Below, piece after piece: positions 4,776 through 11,324 of a stretch of DNA of 11,324 bases. The first letter of the stretch is position 1, and the number at the start of each line of letters is the position of its first letter. The notes under the pieces were generated by a model. It made no database searches and was not told the DNA's origin. It saw only the letters and a program-made list of their open reading frames with translations. Source of the stretch: JAZLIC01 sp045617225 (GTDB lineage: Bacteria > Bacillota > Clostridia > Monoglobales > Monoglobaceae). Location of the stretch: positions 1 through 11,324 of the forward strand of contig JAZLIC010000126.1 in NCBI GenBank assembly GCA_045617225.1, written 5' to 3'. The translations under genes were made by a program, and so were the position numbers.

Positions 4776-7079
4776 ATGGAAACTATATTGGGAGATAAGT
4801 TAAAGGGGATTTCGGAACGAATTAGAGGCTTGCGAGAGATTATTGGCCTCACCGAAGACGAAATGGCAGAACGCACGGGCGTTACCCGTGAGGAATATAT
4901 TGATTTGGAAGCCGGAAATGCGGATTTCAGCTTTACTTTTATCTATAAGTGCGCAAAATGTTTCGGCGTAAATGTTACAGATATTATTGAGGGACAAAGT
5001 CCAAAGCTTACCACCTTTTCAGTAACACGAAAGGGCGACGGTATGCAGATTGTAAGACGCAAAGGCTTTGTATATAACAGTCTTGCATCACTCTTTAAAA
5101 ACAGAATGGCGGAACCGTTTTTGGTAAAAGCACCGTATTTTGAGGAGGAGCAGGATAAAGATATAAAACTCAGCACCCACGAGGGACAGGAAATTGATAT
5201 TATATTAAAGGGTAGTCTTAAAGTTCAGGTAGGCGAGCATATCGAAACTTTAAACGAGGGTGATACCGTTTACTACGACAGCAGTGTGCCTCACGGTATG
5301 ATTGCGGTCGGCGGTGAGCCGTGCGAATTTTACGCAATTGTTTTAGCGGAGAACGGAAGAGAAGCAATATACAACGCCGATGCAAATTCCGAACTTAAAA
5401 AGCCCGTTGCTTCCCGTGTTTATGTAAATAAAGATAAATGCGTTATTGATGATTTTATCACTACCACCGTTGATGATAATGGCGTGGTTAAGACTATTGA
5501 TTTTGAAAACGAGGAAAGCTTTAACTTTGCATTTGATGTTGTTGACAGGATAGCACAAAAAACGCCCGATAAGCTTGCTATGATTTATCTTTCAAATGAT
5601 AAGCAGGAAAGACGCTTTACATTCGAGGATATGCGCAAGTATTCAGCAATGACCGCAAACTACTTTAAGTCACAGGGCATTAAAAAGGGCGACCGTGTAA
5701 TGCTTGTGCTTAAACGGCATTATCAGTTCTGGTTCTCGATACTTGCCCTTCATAAGATTGGCGCAATAGTTATACCTGCAACAAATCAGTTGATGAAGCA
5801 CGATTTTGACTATCGTTTCAAAGCCGCAGGCATCTCTGCGATTGTATGTACTTCCGACGGAGTTGTTGCACAGGAGATAGAAAAAAGTATAGACGAAAAT
5901 AAATTTGATATTAAGAAGATAATCGTTGGCGAGAGCCGAAAAGGTTGGCTTGATTTCAATAAGGGAATTGAGAGTTGCAGTGATGTATTTAACCGACCTG
6001 AGCCTTCGGAAACTGCCGCAGGTTCAGAGGATATGCTTATGTTCTTCACTTCGGGAACGACAGGCTATCCGAAGATTGCTCTCCATAGTCACAAATATCC
6101 GCTCGGGCATTATATAACCGCAAAATATTGGCACAATGTTAATCCGGACGGCTTGCATCTTACAATTTCGGATACAGGCTGGGGCAAGGCCCTCTGGGGT
6201 AAGCTTTACGGACAATGGATGTGCGAGGCGGCTATATTTGTATATGACTTTGACAGATTTCACGCTGATGACATTCTTAAGCTTTTCTCAAAGTACCATA
6301 TTACCACCTTCTGCGCACCGCCTACTATGTATAGATTTTTTATTAAAGAGGATTTAAGCAAGTATGATTTATCATCGCTTGAATACGCATCTGTAGCCGG
6401 TGAGGCATTAAACCCTGAGGTCTTCCAACAGTTCTATAATCACACCGGTGTAAAGCTTATGGAGGCATTCGGACAGACCGAAACAACACTCACCGTAGGC
6501 AACTTTGCAGGCACAACTCCAAGACCGGGCTCAATGGGAAAGATAAGTCCGCTTTATGATATTAAGGTTGTCCTTACGGACGGTAAGGAAGCCGGCGTCG
6601 GCGAAATAGGCGAAATTGTTATCCGCACCGACGAAAAAGTGCCTTGCGGATTGTTTAAAGGCTATTACAATGACGAGGAAAAAACAAAAGAAGTTTGGTA
6701 TGACGGATACTATCATACAGGTGATACTGCGTGGGTTGACGAGGACGGATATTTCTGGTATGTAGGCCGTACAGATGATGTTATTAAATCTTCCGGCTAC
6801 CGCATAGGCCCCTTTGAGATTGAAAGCGTTATTATGGAACTTCCATATGTATTAGAGTGCGCTATAACAGGCGCTCCCGACCCTGTCCGCGGACAGGTTG
6901 TCAAGGCGTCAATAGTATTGGTGCCGGGCAAAGAAGGTACAGAGGAGCTTAAAAAAGAAATTCAAAACTATGTAAAAACAAATACCGCACCATATAAGTA
7001 TCCGCGTATTGTCGAGTTTATGGACGAGCTTCCAAAGACTATAAGCGGAAAGATAAAGAGAGTAGAACTCCGTGAATAA
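4776..7079 (+). CDS. XRE helix-turn-helix / cupin / acyl-CoA synthetase (AMP-binding) fusion
   Basis: One uninterrupted 767-aa frame holds three domains. Residues 12-73 are an XRE-type helix-turn-helix (IRGLREIIGLTEDEMAERTG, then REEYIDLEAGNADFSF). Residues about 128-192 are a cupin, with H135/E139 in motif 1 and P172-H173-G174 in motif 2. Residues about 235-767 are an ANL-superfamily acyl-CoA synthetase closest in look to medium-chain/acetyl types. It shows the P-loop TSGTTGYPK (425-433), GQTETT (566-571), the hinge region YHTGDTAW and GRTDDVIKSSGYRIGP, and the A10 catalytic lysine K759 (PKTISGKIKR). It should activate a carboxylic acid to acyl-AMP and then acyl-CoA. The first two domains alone match XRE-cupin regulators of the PuuR/SutR type. 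The enzyme may thus also bind DNA, perhaps at its own promoter. All catalytic motifs are intact; the acid substrate is unknown. Confidence 0.92.
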   Translation: METILGDKLKGISERIRGLREIIGLTEDEMAERTGVTREEYIDLEAGNADFSFTFIYKCAKCFGVNVTDIIEGQSPKLTTFSVTRKGDGMQIVRRKGFVYNSLASLFKNRMAEPFLVKAPYFEEEQDKDIKLSTHEGQEIDIILKGSLKVQVGEHIETLNEGDTVYYDSSVPHGMIAVGGEPCEFYAIVLAENGREAIYNADANSELKKPVASRVYVNKDKCVIDDFITTTVDDNGVVKTIDFENEESFNFAFDVVDRIAQKTPDKLAMIYLSNDKQERRFTFEDMRKYSAMTANYFKSQGIKKGDRVMLVLKRHYQFWFSILALHKIGAIVIPATNQLMKHDFDYRFKAAGISAIVCTSDGVVAQEIEKSIDENKFDIKKIIVGESRKGWLDFNKGIESCSDVFNRPEPSETAAGSEDMLMFFTSGTTGYPKIALHSHKYPLGHYITAKYWHNVNPDGLHLTISDTGWGKALWGKLYGQWMCEAAIFVYDFDRFHADDILKLFSKYHITTFCAPPTMYRFFIKEDLSKYDLSSLEYASVAGEALNPEVFQQFYNHTGVKLMEAFGQTETTLTVGNFAGTTPRPGSMGKISPLYDIKVVLTDGKEAGVGEIGEIVIRTDEKVPCGLFKGYYNDEEKTKEVWYDGYYHTGDTAWVDEDGYFWYVGRTDDVIKSSGYRIGPFEIESVIMELPYVLECAITGAPDPVRGQVVKASIVLVPGKEGTEELKKEIQNYVKTNTAPYKYPRIVEFMDELPKTISGKIKRVELRE

Positions 7080-7080
7080 T

Positions 7081-7192
7081 TTATGGAATGTAAAAAATGG
7101 CCATAATGAACAAACCTTCACCGCTCGTAGTACCCAATGTACGACTTCGGGTTCGGTTTGTCCATTCTGACTCATTTTTTCCTATTCCATAA
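7081..7192. repeat. 112-nt near-palindromic intergenic element
   Basis: The ends TTATGGAAT (7081-7089) and ATTCCATAA (7184-7192) are exact inverted copies. The symmetry continues inward: AAAAAATG with CATTTTTT, ACAAACC with GGTTTGT, and GTAC/GTAC around a 5-nt loop centred near 7136. The transcript would fold into one long interrupted hairpin. It looks like a MITE-like or REP-like element. It may also end transcription of the synthetase gene, since CATTTTTT lies at 7173-7180. Confidence 0.65.
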
Positions 7193-7202
7193 GACGGAGG
7201 AG

Positions 7203-7230
7203 AAATGGCCATAATGAACAAACCTTCACC
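7203..7230. repeat. Second copy of the element's left arm (28 nt)
   Basis: These 28 bases are identical to 7095-7122 in direct orientation. Neither the outer nine bases nor the right arm follows, so this is a truncated or partially duplicated copy. Confidence 0.85.
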
Positions 7231-7249
7231 AACATAGGGATTAGAGATT

Positions 7250-7282
7250 AGGAAATAGGAAATAGGAAATAGGAAATAGGAA
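7250..7282. repeat. Heptanucleotide tandem repeat (AGGAAAT)4 plus partial unit
   Basis: Four perfect 7-nt units (7250-7277) are followed by AGGAA. The array lies 38 nt before the fruK start and is rich in ribosome-binding-like AGGA. Such arrays can change length by slipped-strand mispairing. Apart from this array and the two repeats above, the gap 7080-7319 shows no gene and no clear promoter. Confidence 0.9.
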
Positions 7283-7319
7283 TCAGGAGGTTGCTCATTT
7301 TAACGAAAGGCGGATTATA

Positions 7320-8225
7320 ATGGTCTATACTATAACCTTCAATCCTGCCATAGACTATATTGTATCTGTGGATAATTACAAAACAGGGATTGTAAACAGA
7401 ACTTCCGCCGAGAAAATTCTGCCGGGCGGAAAAGGAATAAATGTATCTGTTGTTTTAAATAATTTAGGTACGGAGAATATTGCGTTAGGCTTTGTGGCAG
7501 GCTTTACGGGAGTGGAAATAGAAAGGCTCATTGCAGAGTACGGTTGCAAAAGTGACTTTGTAAGATTAGACATAGGTATGTCACGAATAAATGTAAAGCT
7601 GAAATGTGATGAGGAAACCGAAGTCAACGGCAGAGGACCTGTAATAGATGTCTCTGCAATGGAAAAGTTATACGAAAAGTTAAGCCTTTTAAAAGACGGA
7701 GATGTGCTTGTCCTTGCCGGAAGTGCGCCGTCATCACTCGGTGCGAATATTTACAGTGAGATAATGGAAAGACTCAGCGGTAAGGAGTTAAAGGTTGTAG
7801 TTGATGCAACAGGTGAGTTGCTTAAAAATACCCTCAAAAACAAGCCGTTTTTGATAAAGCCGAATACATTTGAATTAGGCGAAATTTTAGGTACTGTTCC
7901 GAATAGTTTTGATGAAGTTGCAGACTCTGCAAAGAAGTTGCAGAAGATGGGCGCAGAGAATGTTTTGGTATCTATGGCAGGCGACGGTGCGATTTTGGTG
8001 ACGAGTGCCGGCGAGGTTATTGTATCATCTGCCCCAAAGGGAAAAGTCATAAACTCAACAGGAGCAGGCGACTCAATGGTTGCAGGCTTTTTAAGTGAGT
8101 ATTTAAAATCAAGCGATTTTAAGCGTTCTCTCAAAATGGGAATTGCCGCCGGCAGCGGCAGTGCCTTTTCAAGTGAACTTGTAACAAAGGCAGAAGCAGA
8201 CGAAATTTTTGATAAACTTAATTAA
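7320..8225 (+). CDS. fruK: 1-phosphofructokinase (PfkB family)
   Basis: This 301-aa sugar kinase should convert fructose 1-phosphate and ATP to fructose 1,6-bisphosphate in the cytoplasm, feeding PTS-imported fructose into glycolysis. Family marks are the start VYTITFNPAIDYIV, the substrate-binding GGKGINVSVVLNNLG, the IKPNTFELGEILG segment, and the C-terminal signature NSTGAGDSMVAGF, where D251 is the catalytic base. Length matches FruK/LacC enzymes. The NPAID start and the ptsI neighbour favour FruK, but tagatose-6-phosphate kinase is a close relative and cannot be excluded. AAAGGCGG (7306-7313) lies just before the ATG. The next gene, ptsI, begins 37 nt downstream, so they are probably linked in expression. 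Confidence 0.88.
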   Translation: MVYTITFNPAIDYIVSVDNYKTGIVNRTSAEKILPGGKGINVSVVLNNLGTENIALGFVAGFTGVEIERLIAEYGCKSDFVRLDIGMSRINVKLKCDEETEVNGRGPVIDVSAMEKLYEKLSLLKDGDVLVLAGSAPSSLGANIYSEIMERLSGKELKVVVDATGELLKNTLKNKPFLIKPNTFELGEILGTVPNSFDEVADSAKKLQKMGAENVLVSMAGDGAILVTSAGEVIVSSAPKGKVINSTGAGDSMVAGFLSEYLKSSDFKRSLKMGIAAGSGSAFSSELVTKAEADEIFDKLN

Positions 8226-8238
8226 AACCGTGTATACT
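8209..8238 (+). promoter_or_regulatory. Possible promoter ahead of ptsI
   Basis: TTGATA (8209-8214) and TATACT (8233-8238) are separated by 18 nt and overlap the end of fruK. It could give ptsI extra transcription of its own. Confidence 0.35.
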
Positions 8239-8262
8239 ATTATCATAAAGTGAGGTTTTGTT

Positions 8263-9888
8263 ATGATAATATGTGAAGGTAAAAGTGTATACGGTGGAAT
8301 TGCAATAGGGAAAATCAAAGTATACAAAAACAATAGCGAACAAGTAATATTTAGTCGTATCGAAGATGCAGAAAAAGAAATCAGGCGTTTTTATGATGCC
8401 CGTGACGGTGCGATTGATATACTTGAAGAACTATACGAAAAGGCGTGCAATGAAGTCGGAAAGACGAATGCCGCCATTTTTGAGATACATCAGATGATGC
8501 TCCGTGATGATGATTTTTTAGAGTCGGTGGAGAATATAATAAGAAGTCAGAGCGTCAATGCAGAGTATGCAGTCTATACCACGGGCGAAAATTTTTCGCA
8601 GATGTTTGCGGCAATGAACGATGAATATATGAAGGCACGTGCCGCAGATGTTAAAGATATTTCCAAAAGAGTGGTTGATGTTCTTAAAGGCAGAAGCGAA
8701 GATGATGACCTTCTAAACCCCGTAATAGTATTTGCGGAGGATTTGGCACCAAGCGAGACAATCCGTTTTAATAAAGATAAGGTGCTTGCCTTTGTCACGG
8801 AAAAAGGCTCTGTTAATTCTCATACTGCGATTTTGGCACGGACTATGAGCATACCTGCCATTATAAACTGCGATATTTCGGAGCTTATGTCGTGCGACGG
8901 AAAAATTGCAATAGTAGACGGATTTGAAGGCAGAGTTTATATTGACCCTACTGCGGAGGTGCTGTACGAGAAGCAAAACGCATTGAATGTTGAGATTGAA
9001 AACAAAAGATTGCTTGAACAGCTTAAAAACAAGGACACCGTCACCGTTGACGGAAAGCGAATTTTACTCTATGCCAACATAGAGGATATAAAAGGTCTGG
9101 CACTTGCCATTCAAAACGATGCAGGTGGAGTGGGACTTTTCAGAAGTGAGTTTATATACCTTGAAAGAAACGACTTCCCCACAGAGGAGGAGCAGTTTGC
9201 CATATATAAGCAGGTTGCGGAGAATATGGCAGGCAAAAAGGTTATAATCCGCACACTTGATATTGGTGCGGATAAACAGGCGGAGTATTTTAATCTTCCG
9301 TACGAGGAAAATCCGGCAATGGGTATGCGTGCCATCAGAATATGCCTAAGCCGCCCTGAAATTTTTAAGACGCAACTTCGGGCATTGTTTCGCGGTGCGG
9401 CGTTTGGTAATATTTCTGTTATGTATCCGATGATATCTTCTCTTAAAGAAGTGCGTAAAATAAAAGAAATTGTATCGGAAGTGGTGTTTGAGTTAGGGGC
9501 GGAGGGCGTTTCCTACCGTATACCGGAGCAAGGAATAATGATTGAAACACCGGCGGCGGTTATGTTAGCAGATGAGCTTGCGGCAGAGGTGGATTTTTTC
9601 AGTATCGGAACAAACGATTTGTCCCAATATACAATGGCTATTGACAGACAAAATCCAAGCCTTGGCGAGTTTTTCGATGCGCACAGCGAAGCGGTAATGC
9701 GAATGATAGAAAAGACAGTTGAAAGCGGACATCAAAACGGAATATGGGTTGGTATCTGCGGCGAGCTTGGAGGCGATGCAGAGCTTACCGAGAGATTTCT
9801 TAAAATGGGCGTTGATGAATTATCGGTATCGCCCGGACTTATACTTCCCATACGAAAAAGAATACGAGAGATAAATTTAAAAGAATAA
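8263..9888 (+). CDS. ptsI: Phosphoenolpyruvate-protein phosphotransferase (PTS enzyme I)
   Basis: The 541-aa cytoplasmic enzyme takes phosphate from phosphoenolpyruvate and passes it to HPr, starting the PTS sugar-uptake chain. The N-terminal part holds the HPr-binding and swivelling domains with the phosphorylated histidine H187 (GSVNSHTAILARTMSIPAI). The C-terminal PEP-binding barrel shows GVGLFRSEFIYL, MGMRAIRICL, FFSIGTNDLSQYTMAIDR and the catalytic cysteine C499 (GICGELGGD). Length is slightly below the usual 570 or so, but all motifs are present. GTGAGG lies 7 nt before the ATG. It follows fruK by 37 nt. HPr (ptsH) and sugar-specific EII genes are absent from the window and must lie elsewhere. 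Confidence 0.95.
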   Translation: MIICEGKSVYGGIAIGKIKVYKNNSEQVIFSRIEDAEKEIRRFYDARDGAIDILEELYEKACNEVGKTNAAIFEIHQMMLRDDDFLESVENIIRSQSVNAEYAVYTTGENFSQMFAAMNDEYMKARAADVKDISKRVVDVLKGRSEDDDLLNPVIVFAEDLAPSETIRFNKDKVLAFVTEKGSVNSHTAILARTMSIPAIINCDISELMSCDGKIAIVDGFEGRVYIDPTAEVLYEKQNALNVEIENKRLLEQLKNKDTVTVDGKRILLYANIEDIKGLALAIQNDAGGVGLFRSEFIYLERNDFPTEEEQFAIYKQVAENMAGKKVIIRTLDIGADKQAEYFNLPYEENPAMGMRAIRICLSRPEIFKTQLRALFRGAAFGNISVMYPMISSLKEVRKIKEIVSEVVFELGAEGVSYRIPEQGIMIETPAAVMLADELAAEVDFFSIGTNDLSQYTMAIDRQNPSLGEFFDAHSEAVMRMIEKTVESGHQNGIWVGICGELGGDAELTERFLKMGVDELSVSPGLILPIRKRIREINLKE

Positions 9889-9889
9889 A

Positions 9890-9920
9890 TTTAATAATTG
9901 TCTGCCGGACAATTATTAAA
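9890..9920. other. Perfect hairpin between ptsI and malQ
   Basis: A 13-bp perfect stem (9890-9902 with 9908-9920) closes the loop TGCCG. It starts 2 nt after the ptsI stop and ends next to the malQ ribosome binding site (GAAAGG, 9921-9926). No T tract follows, so a regulatory, RNA-processing or protein-binding role is more likely than termination. Confidence 0.65.
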
Positions 9921-9936
9921 GAAAGGCAGATTTTAT

Positions 9937-11324
9937 ATGAAGAGAGCAAGCGGAGTGCTTATGCATCTGTCAACATTGTTTGGCGATTATTCTATCGGCT
10001 CCCTGGGAAAGGAAGCCTTAAAATTTGTAGACTTTTTAAGCGAGGGAGGATTTACCTATTGGCAGATGCTCCCTGTTTGTATGCCTGATGAATATAATTC
10101 ACCATACAAATCCTTTTCTGCATTTTCCTTAAACCCATATTTTATTGATGTTGAAACTCTCTGTAAAAAGGGATATATAACAGAGAAAATGCTTAAAGAC
10201 GCAAAGCAAGAGGTTCCGTATTATTGTGAATTTGAAAGGCTTAGTAAGGAGCGAATGGCACTTTTGACATATGCTTCAAAGAATGCGCCAAAGTCTGAAA
10301 TTAAGCAGTTTATCGGCGAAAATCCGCATATAGGGAAGTTTTGCGAGTTTATGGCGTTAAAGGCGGCAAACGGTGAAAAGATGTGGCAGGAATGGACAAC
10401 TGACGTATATGATGACAATGTACTTCTTATGTGGCAGTTCTCACAGTATGAGTTTTATGTTCAGTGGCAAACGCTTAAAGAATATGCAAATTCAAAAGGC
10501 ATAAAACTAATCGGCGATATGCCGATGTTTGTGGATTTGGACAGCAGTGATGTCTACTATGGCAGGGACGAATTCTTATTAGACAGTAAAGGTTATCCGA
10601 CAAGTATAGCAGGTGTTCCGCCCGATTACTTTTCGGCAGACGGTCAGGCGTGGGGAAACCCCCACTATGATTGGGACGCTATGGAGAAGAACGATTTTTC
10701 TTGGTGGAAGGATAGGTTTAAGCATACCCTCAATATTTTTGACGGTGTGCGAATTGACCATTTCAGAGGCCTTGAATCCTATTACAGTATTCCATACGGC
10801 GAAAAAACCGCACGAAACGGAAAATGGGTAAAGGCAAAGGGCAAAGAGATGCTTGACGCAGTCCGTGACATAGTAGAGGATAGCCTGATAATTGCCGAGG
10901 ACCTGGGCGAGATAACGGAGGAAGTAGTAAAGCTCGTTGAGTATAGCGGTTTTCCGGGAATGAGAGTCGTGCAGTTCGGATTTCTGTCCGAGGAGGACAC
11001 AACACACAGATTCCATAATTATATAAATAACTCTGTTGCATATACAGGTACACACGATAACAACACCCTTCTCGGATATGTGTGGGAGATGCCCGAAAAT
11101 GACAGAAAACGCTTGTTTGAATACTGCGGATATACAGGCGACATTCACGGTTGCTATGATTCTATCATACGAACATTATTTGAAAGTGCCGCCGGTATTG
11201 TTATGTTACCTATCCAGGATTTGTTACTTTTCGGCAATGATACAAGAATAAATATTCCGGGCAGAACTGACGGAAATTGGAGCTTTCGCATAACGGAAGA
11301 AAATTTAAAAGCTATTGACACGGA
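9937..11324 (+). CDS. malQ: 4-alpha-glucanotransferase (amylomaltase, GH77), 3' end cut by the window
   Basis: The frame starts at ATG 9937 (MKRASGVLMHLSTLFGDYSI) with GAAAGG 10 nt upstream, and is still open at the window end after 462 codons, so roughly 30 residues are missing. The enzyme moves glucan segments between maltodextrins, releasing glucose and longer chains for phosphorylase. The GH77 catalytic triad is visible: nucleophile D274 (FDGVRIDHFRG), acid/base E321 (IIAEDLGEI) and D374 (YTGTHDNNT). Further family segments are SPYKSFSAFSLNPYFID, IGDMPMFVDLDSSDVY and AGVPPDYFSADGQAWGNPHY. Acting in the cytoplasm, it links to starch or glycogen use, and its place 48 nt after ptsI suggests joint control with sugar uptake. 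Confidence 0.94.
   Translation, partial: MKRASGVLMHLSTLFGDYSIGSLGKEALKFVDFLSEGGFTYWQMLPVCMPDEYNSPYKSFSAFSLNPYFIDVETLCKKGYITEKMLKDAKQEVPYYCEFERLSKERMALLTYASKNAPKSEIKQFIGENPHIGKFCEFMALKAANGEKMWQEWTTDVYDDNVLLMWQFSQYEFYVQWQTLKEYANSKGIKLIGDMPMFVDLDSSDVYYGRDEFLLDSKGYPTSIAGVPPDYFSADGQAWGNPHYDWDAMEKNDFSWWKDRFKHTLNIFDGVRIDHFRGLESYYSIPYGEKTARNGKWVKAKGKEMLDAVRDIVEDSLIIAEDLGEITEEVVKLVEYSGFPGMRVVQFGFLSEEDTTHRFHNYINNSVAYTGTHDNNTLLGYVWEMPENDRKRLFEYCGYTGDIHGCYDSIIRTLFESAAGIVMLPIQDLLLFGNDTRINIPGRTDGNWSFRITEENLKAIDT

Noticed and set aside
7250..7282. CRISPR-like array
   Set aside because: Units are 7 nt and directly joined with no spacers, and no cas gene is nearby.
7751..8134. 127-aa minus-strand frame inside fruK
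   Set aside because: It is an antisense shadow of the fruK C-terminal half, low in complexity and without family features.
9890..9920. Intrinsic terminator after ptsI
   Set aside because: The stem is perfect but AT-rich and followed by GAAAGG rather than a T tract.
10579..11148. 189-aa minus-strand frame inside malQ
   Set aside because: It lies antisense to well-conserved malQ catalytic motifs, has no domain and no ribosome binding site.

Overview
The window looks like part of a low-GC Clostridia chromosome (Bacillota), probably a gut-type Oscillospiraceae/Lachnospiraceae relative. The support is AT-rich DNA, strong GGAGG-type ribosome binding sites, SigA-like promoters with 17-nt spacers, and gene families typical of that group. 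No rRNA, tRNA or other taxonomic marker is present, so this is inference.

Region 1 (1-1213) looks like the end of a mobile element. It holds the C-terminal tail of a large serine recombinase, a small basic ORF overlapping its 3' end, a strong terminator, and a phage-type N-acetylmuramoyl-L-alanine amidase. The amidase carries a well-formed internal ribosome binding site and ATG that would give a separate cell-wall-binding fragment. Region 2 (1228-1962) is a two-gene unit: a 65-aa XRE repressor starting at TTG and a four-helix membrane protein. Its SigA promoter has a perfect palindrome at the predicted transcription start, and it ends in a bidirectional terminator shared with the converging operon.

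Region 3 (1960-4623, minus strand) is a compact operon: PP2C phosphatase, membrane-anchored FHA protein, MATE transporter. It is divergent from region 4 (4776-7079), a 767-aa single polypeptide joining an XRE helix-turn-helix, a cupin and a complete acyl-CoA synthetase. The 152-bp gap between them holds two clear outward promoters and two sets of inverted repeats. The transcription-factor/enzyme fusion is the most unusual gene here.

Region 5 (7080-7319) is non-coding. It holds a 112-nt near-palindromic element, a 28-nt second copy of one of its arms, and a run of 7-nt tandem repeats just ahead of the next gene. Region 6 (7320-11324) is sugar metabolism: 1-phosphofructokinase (fruK), PTS enzyme I (ptsI) and 4-alpha-glucanotransferase (malQ, cut by the window end). 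Together these suggest PTS sugar uptake with fructose-1-phosphate phosphorylation, and maltodextrin processing. No HPr or EII gene lies in the window.
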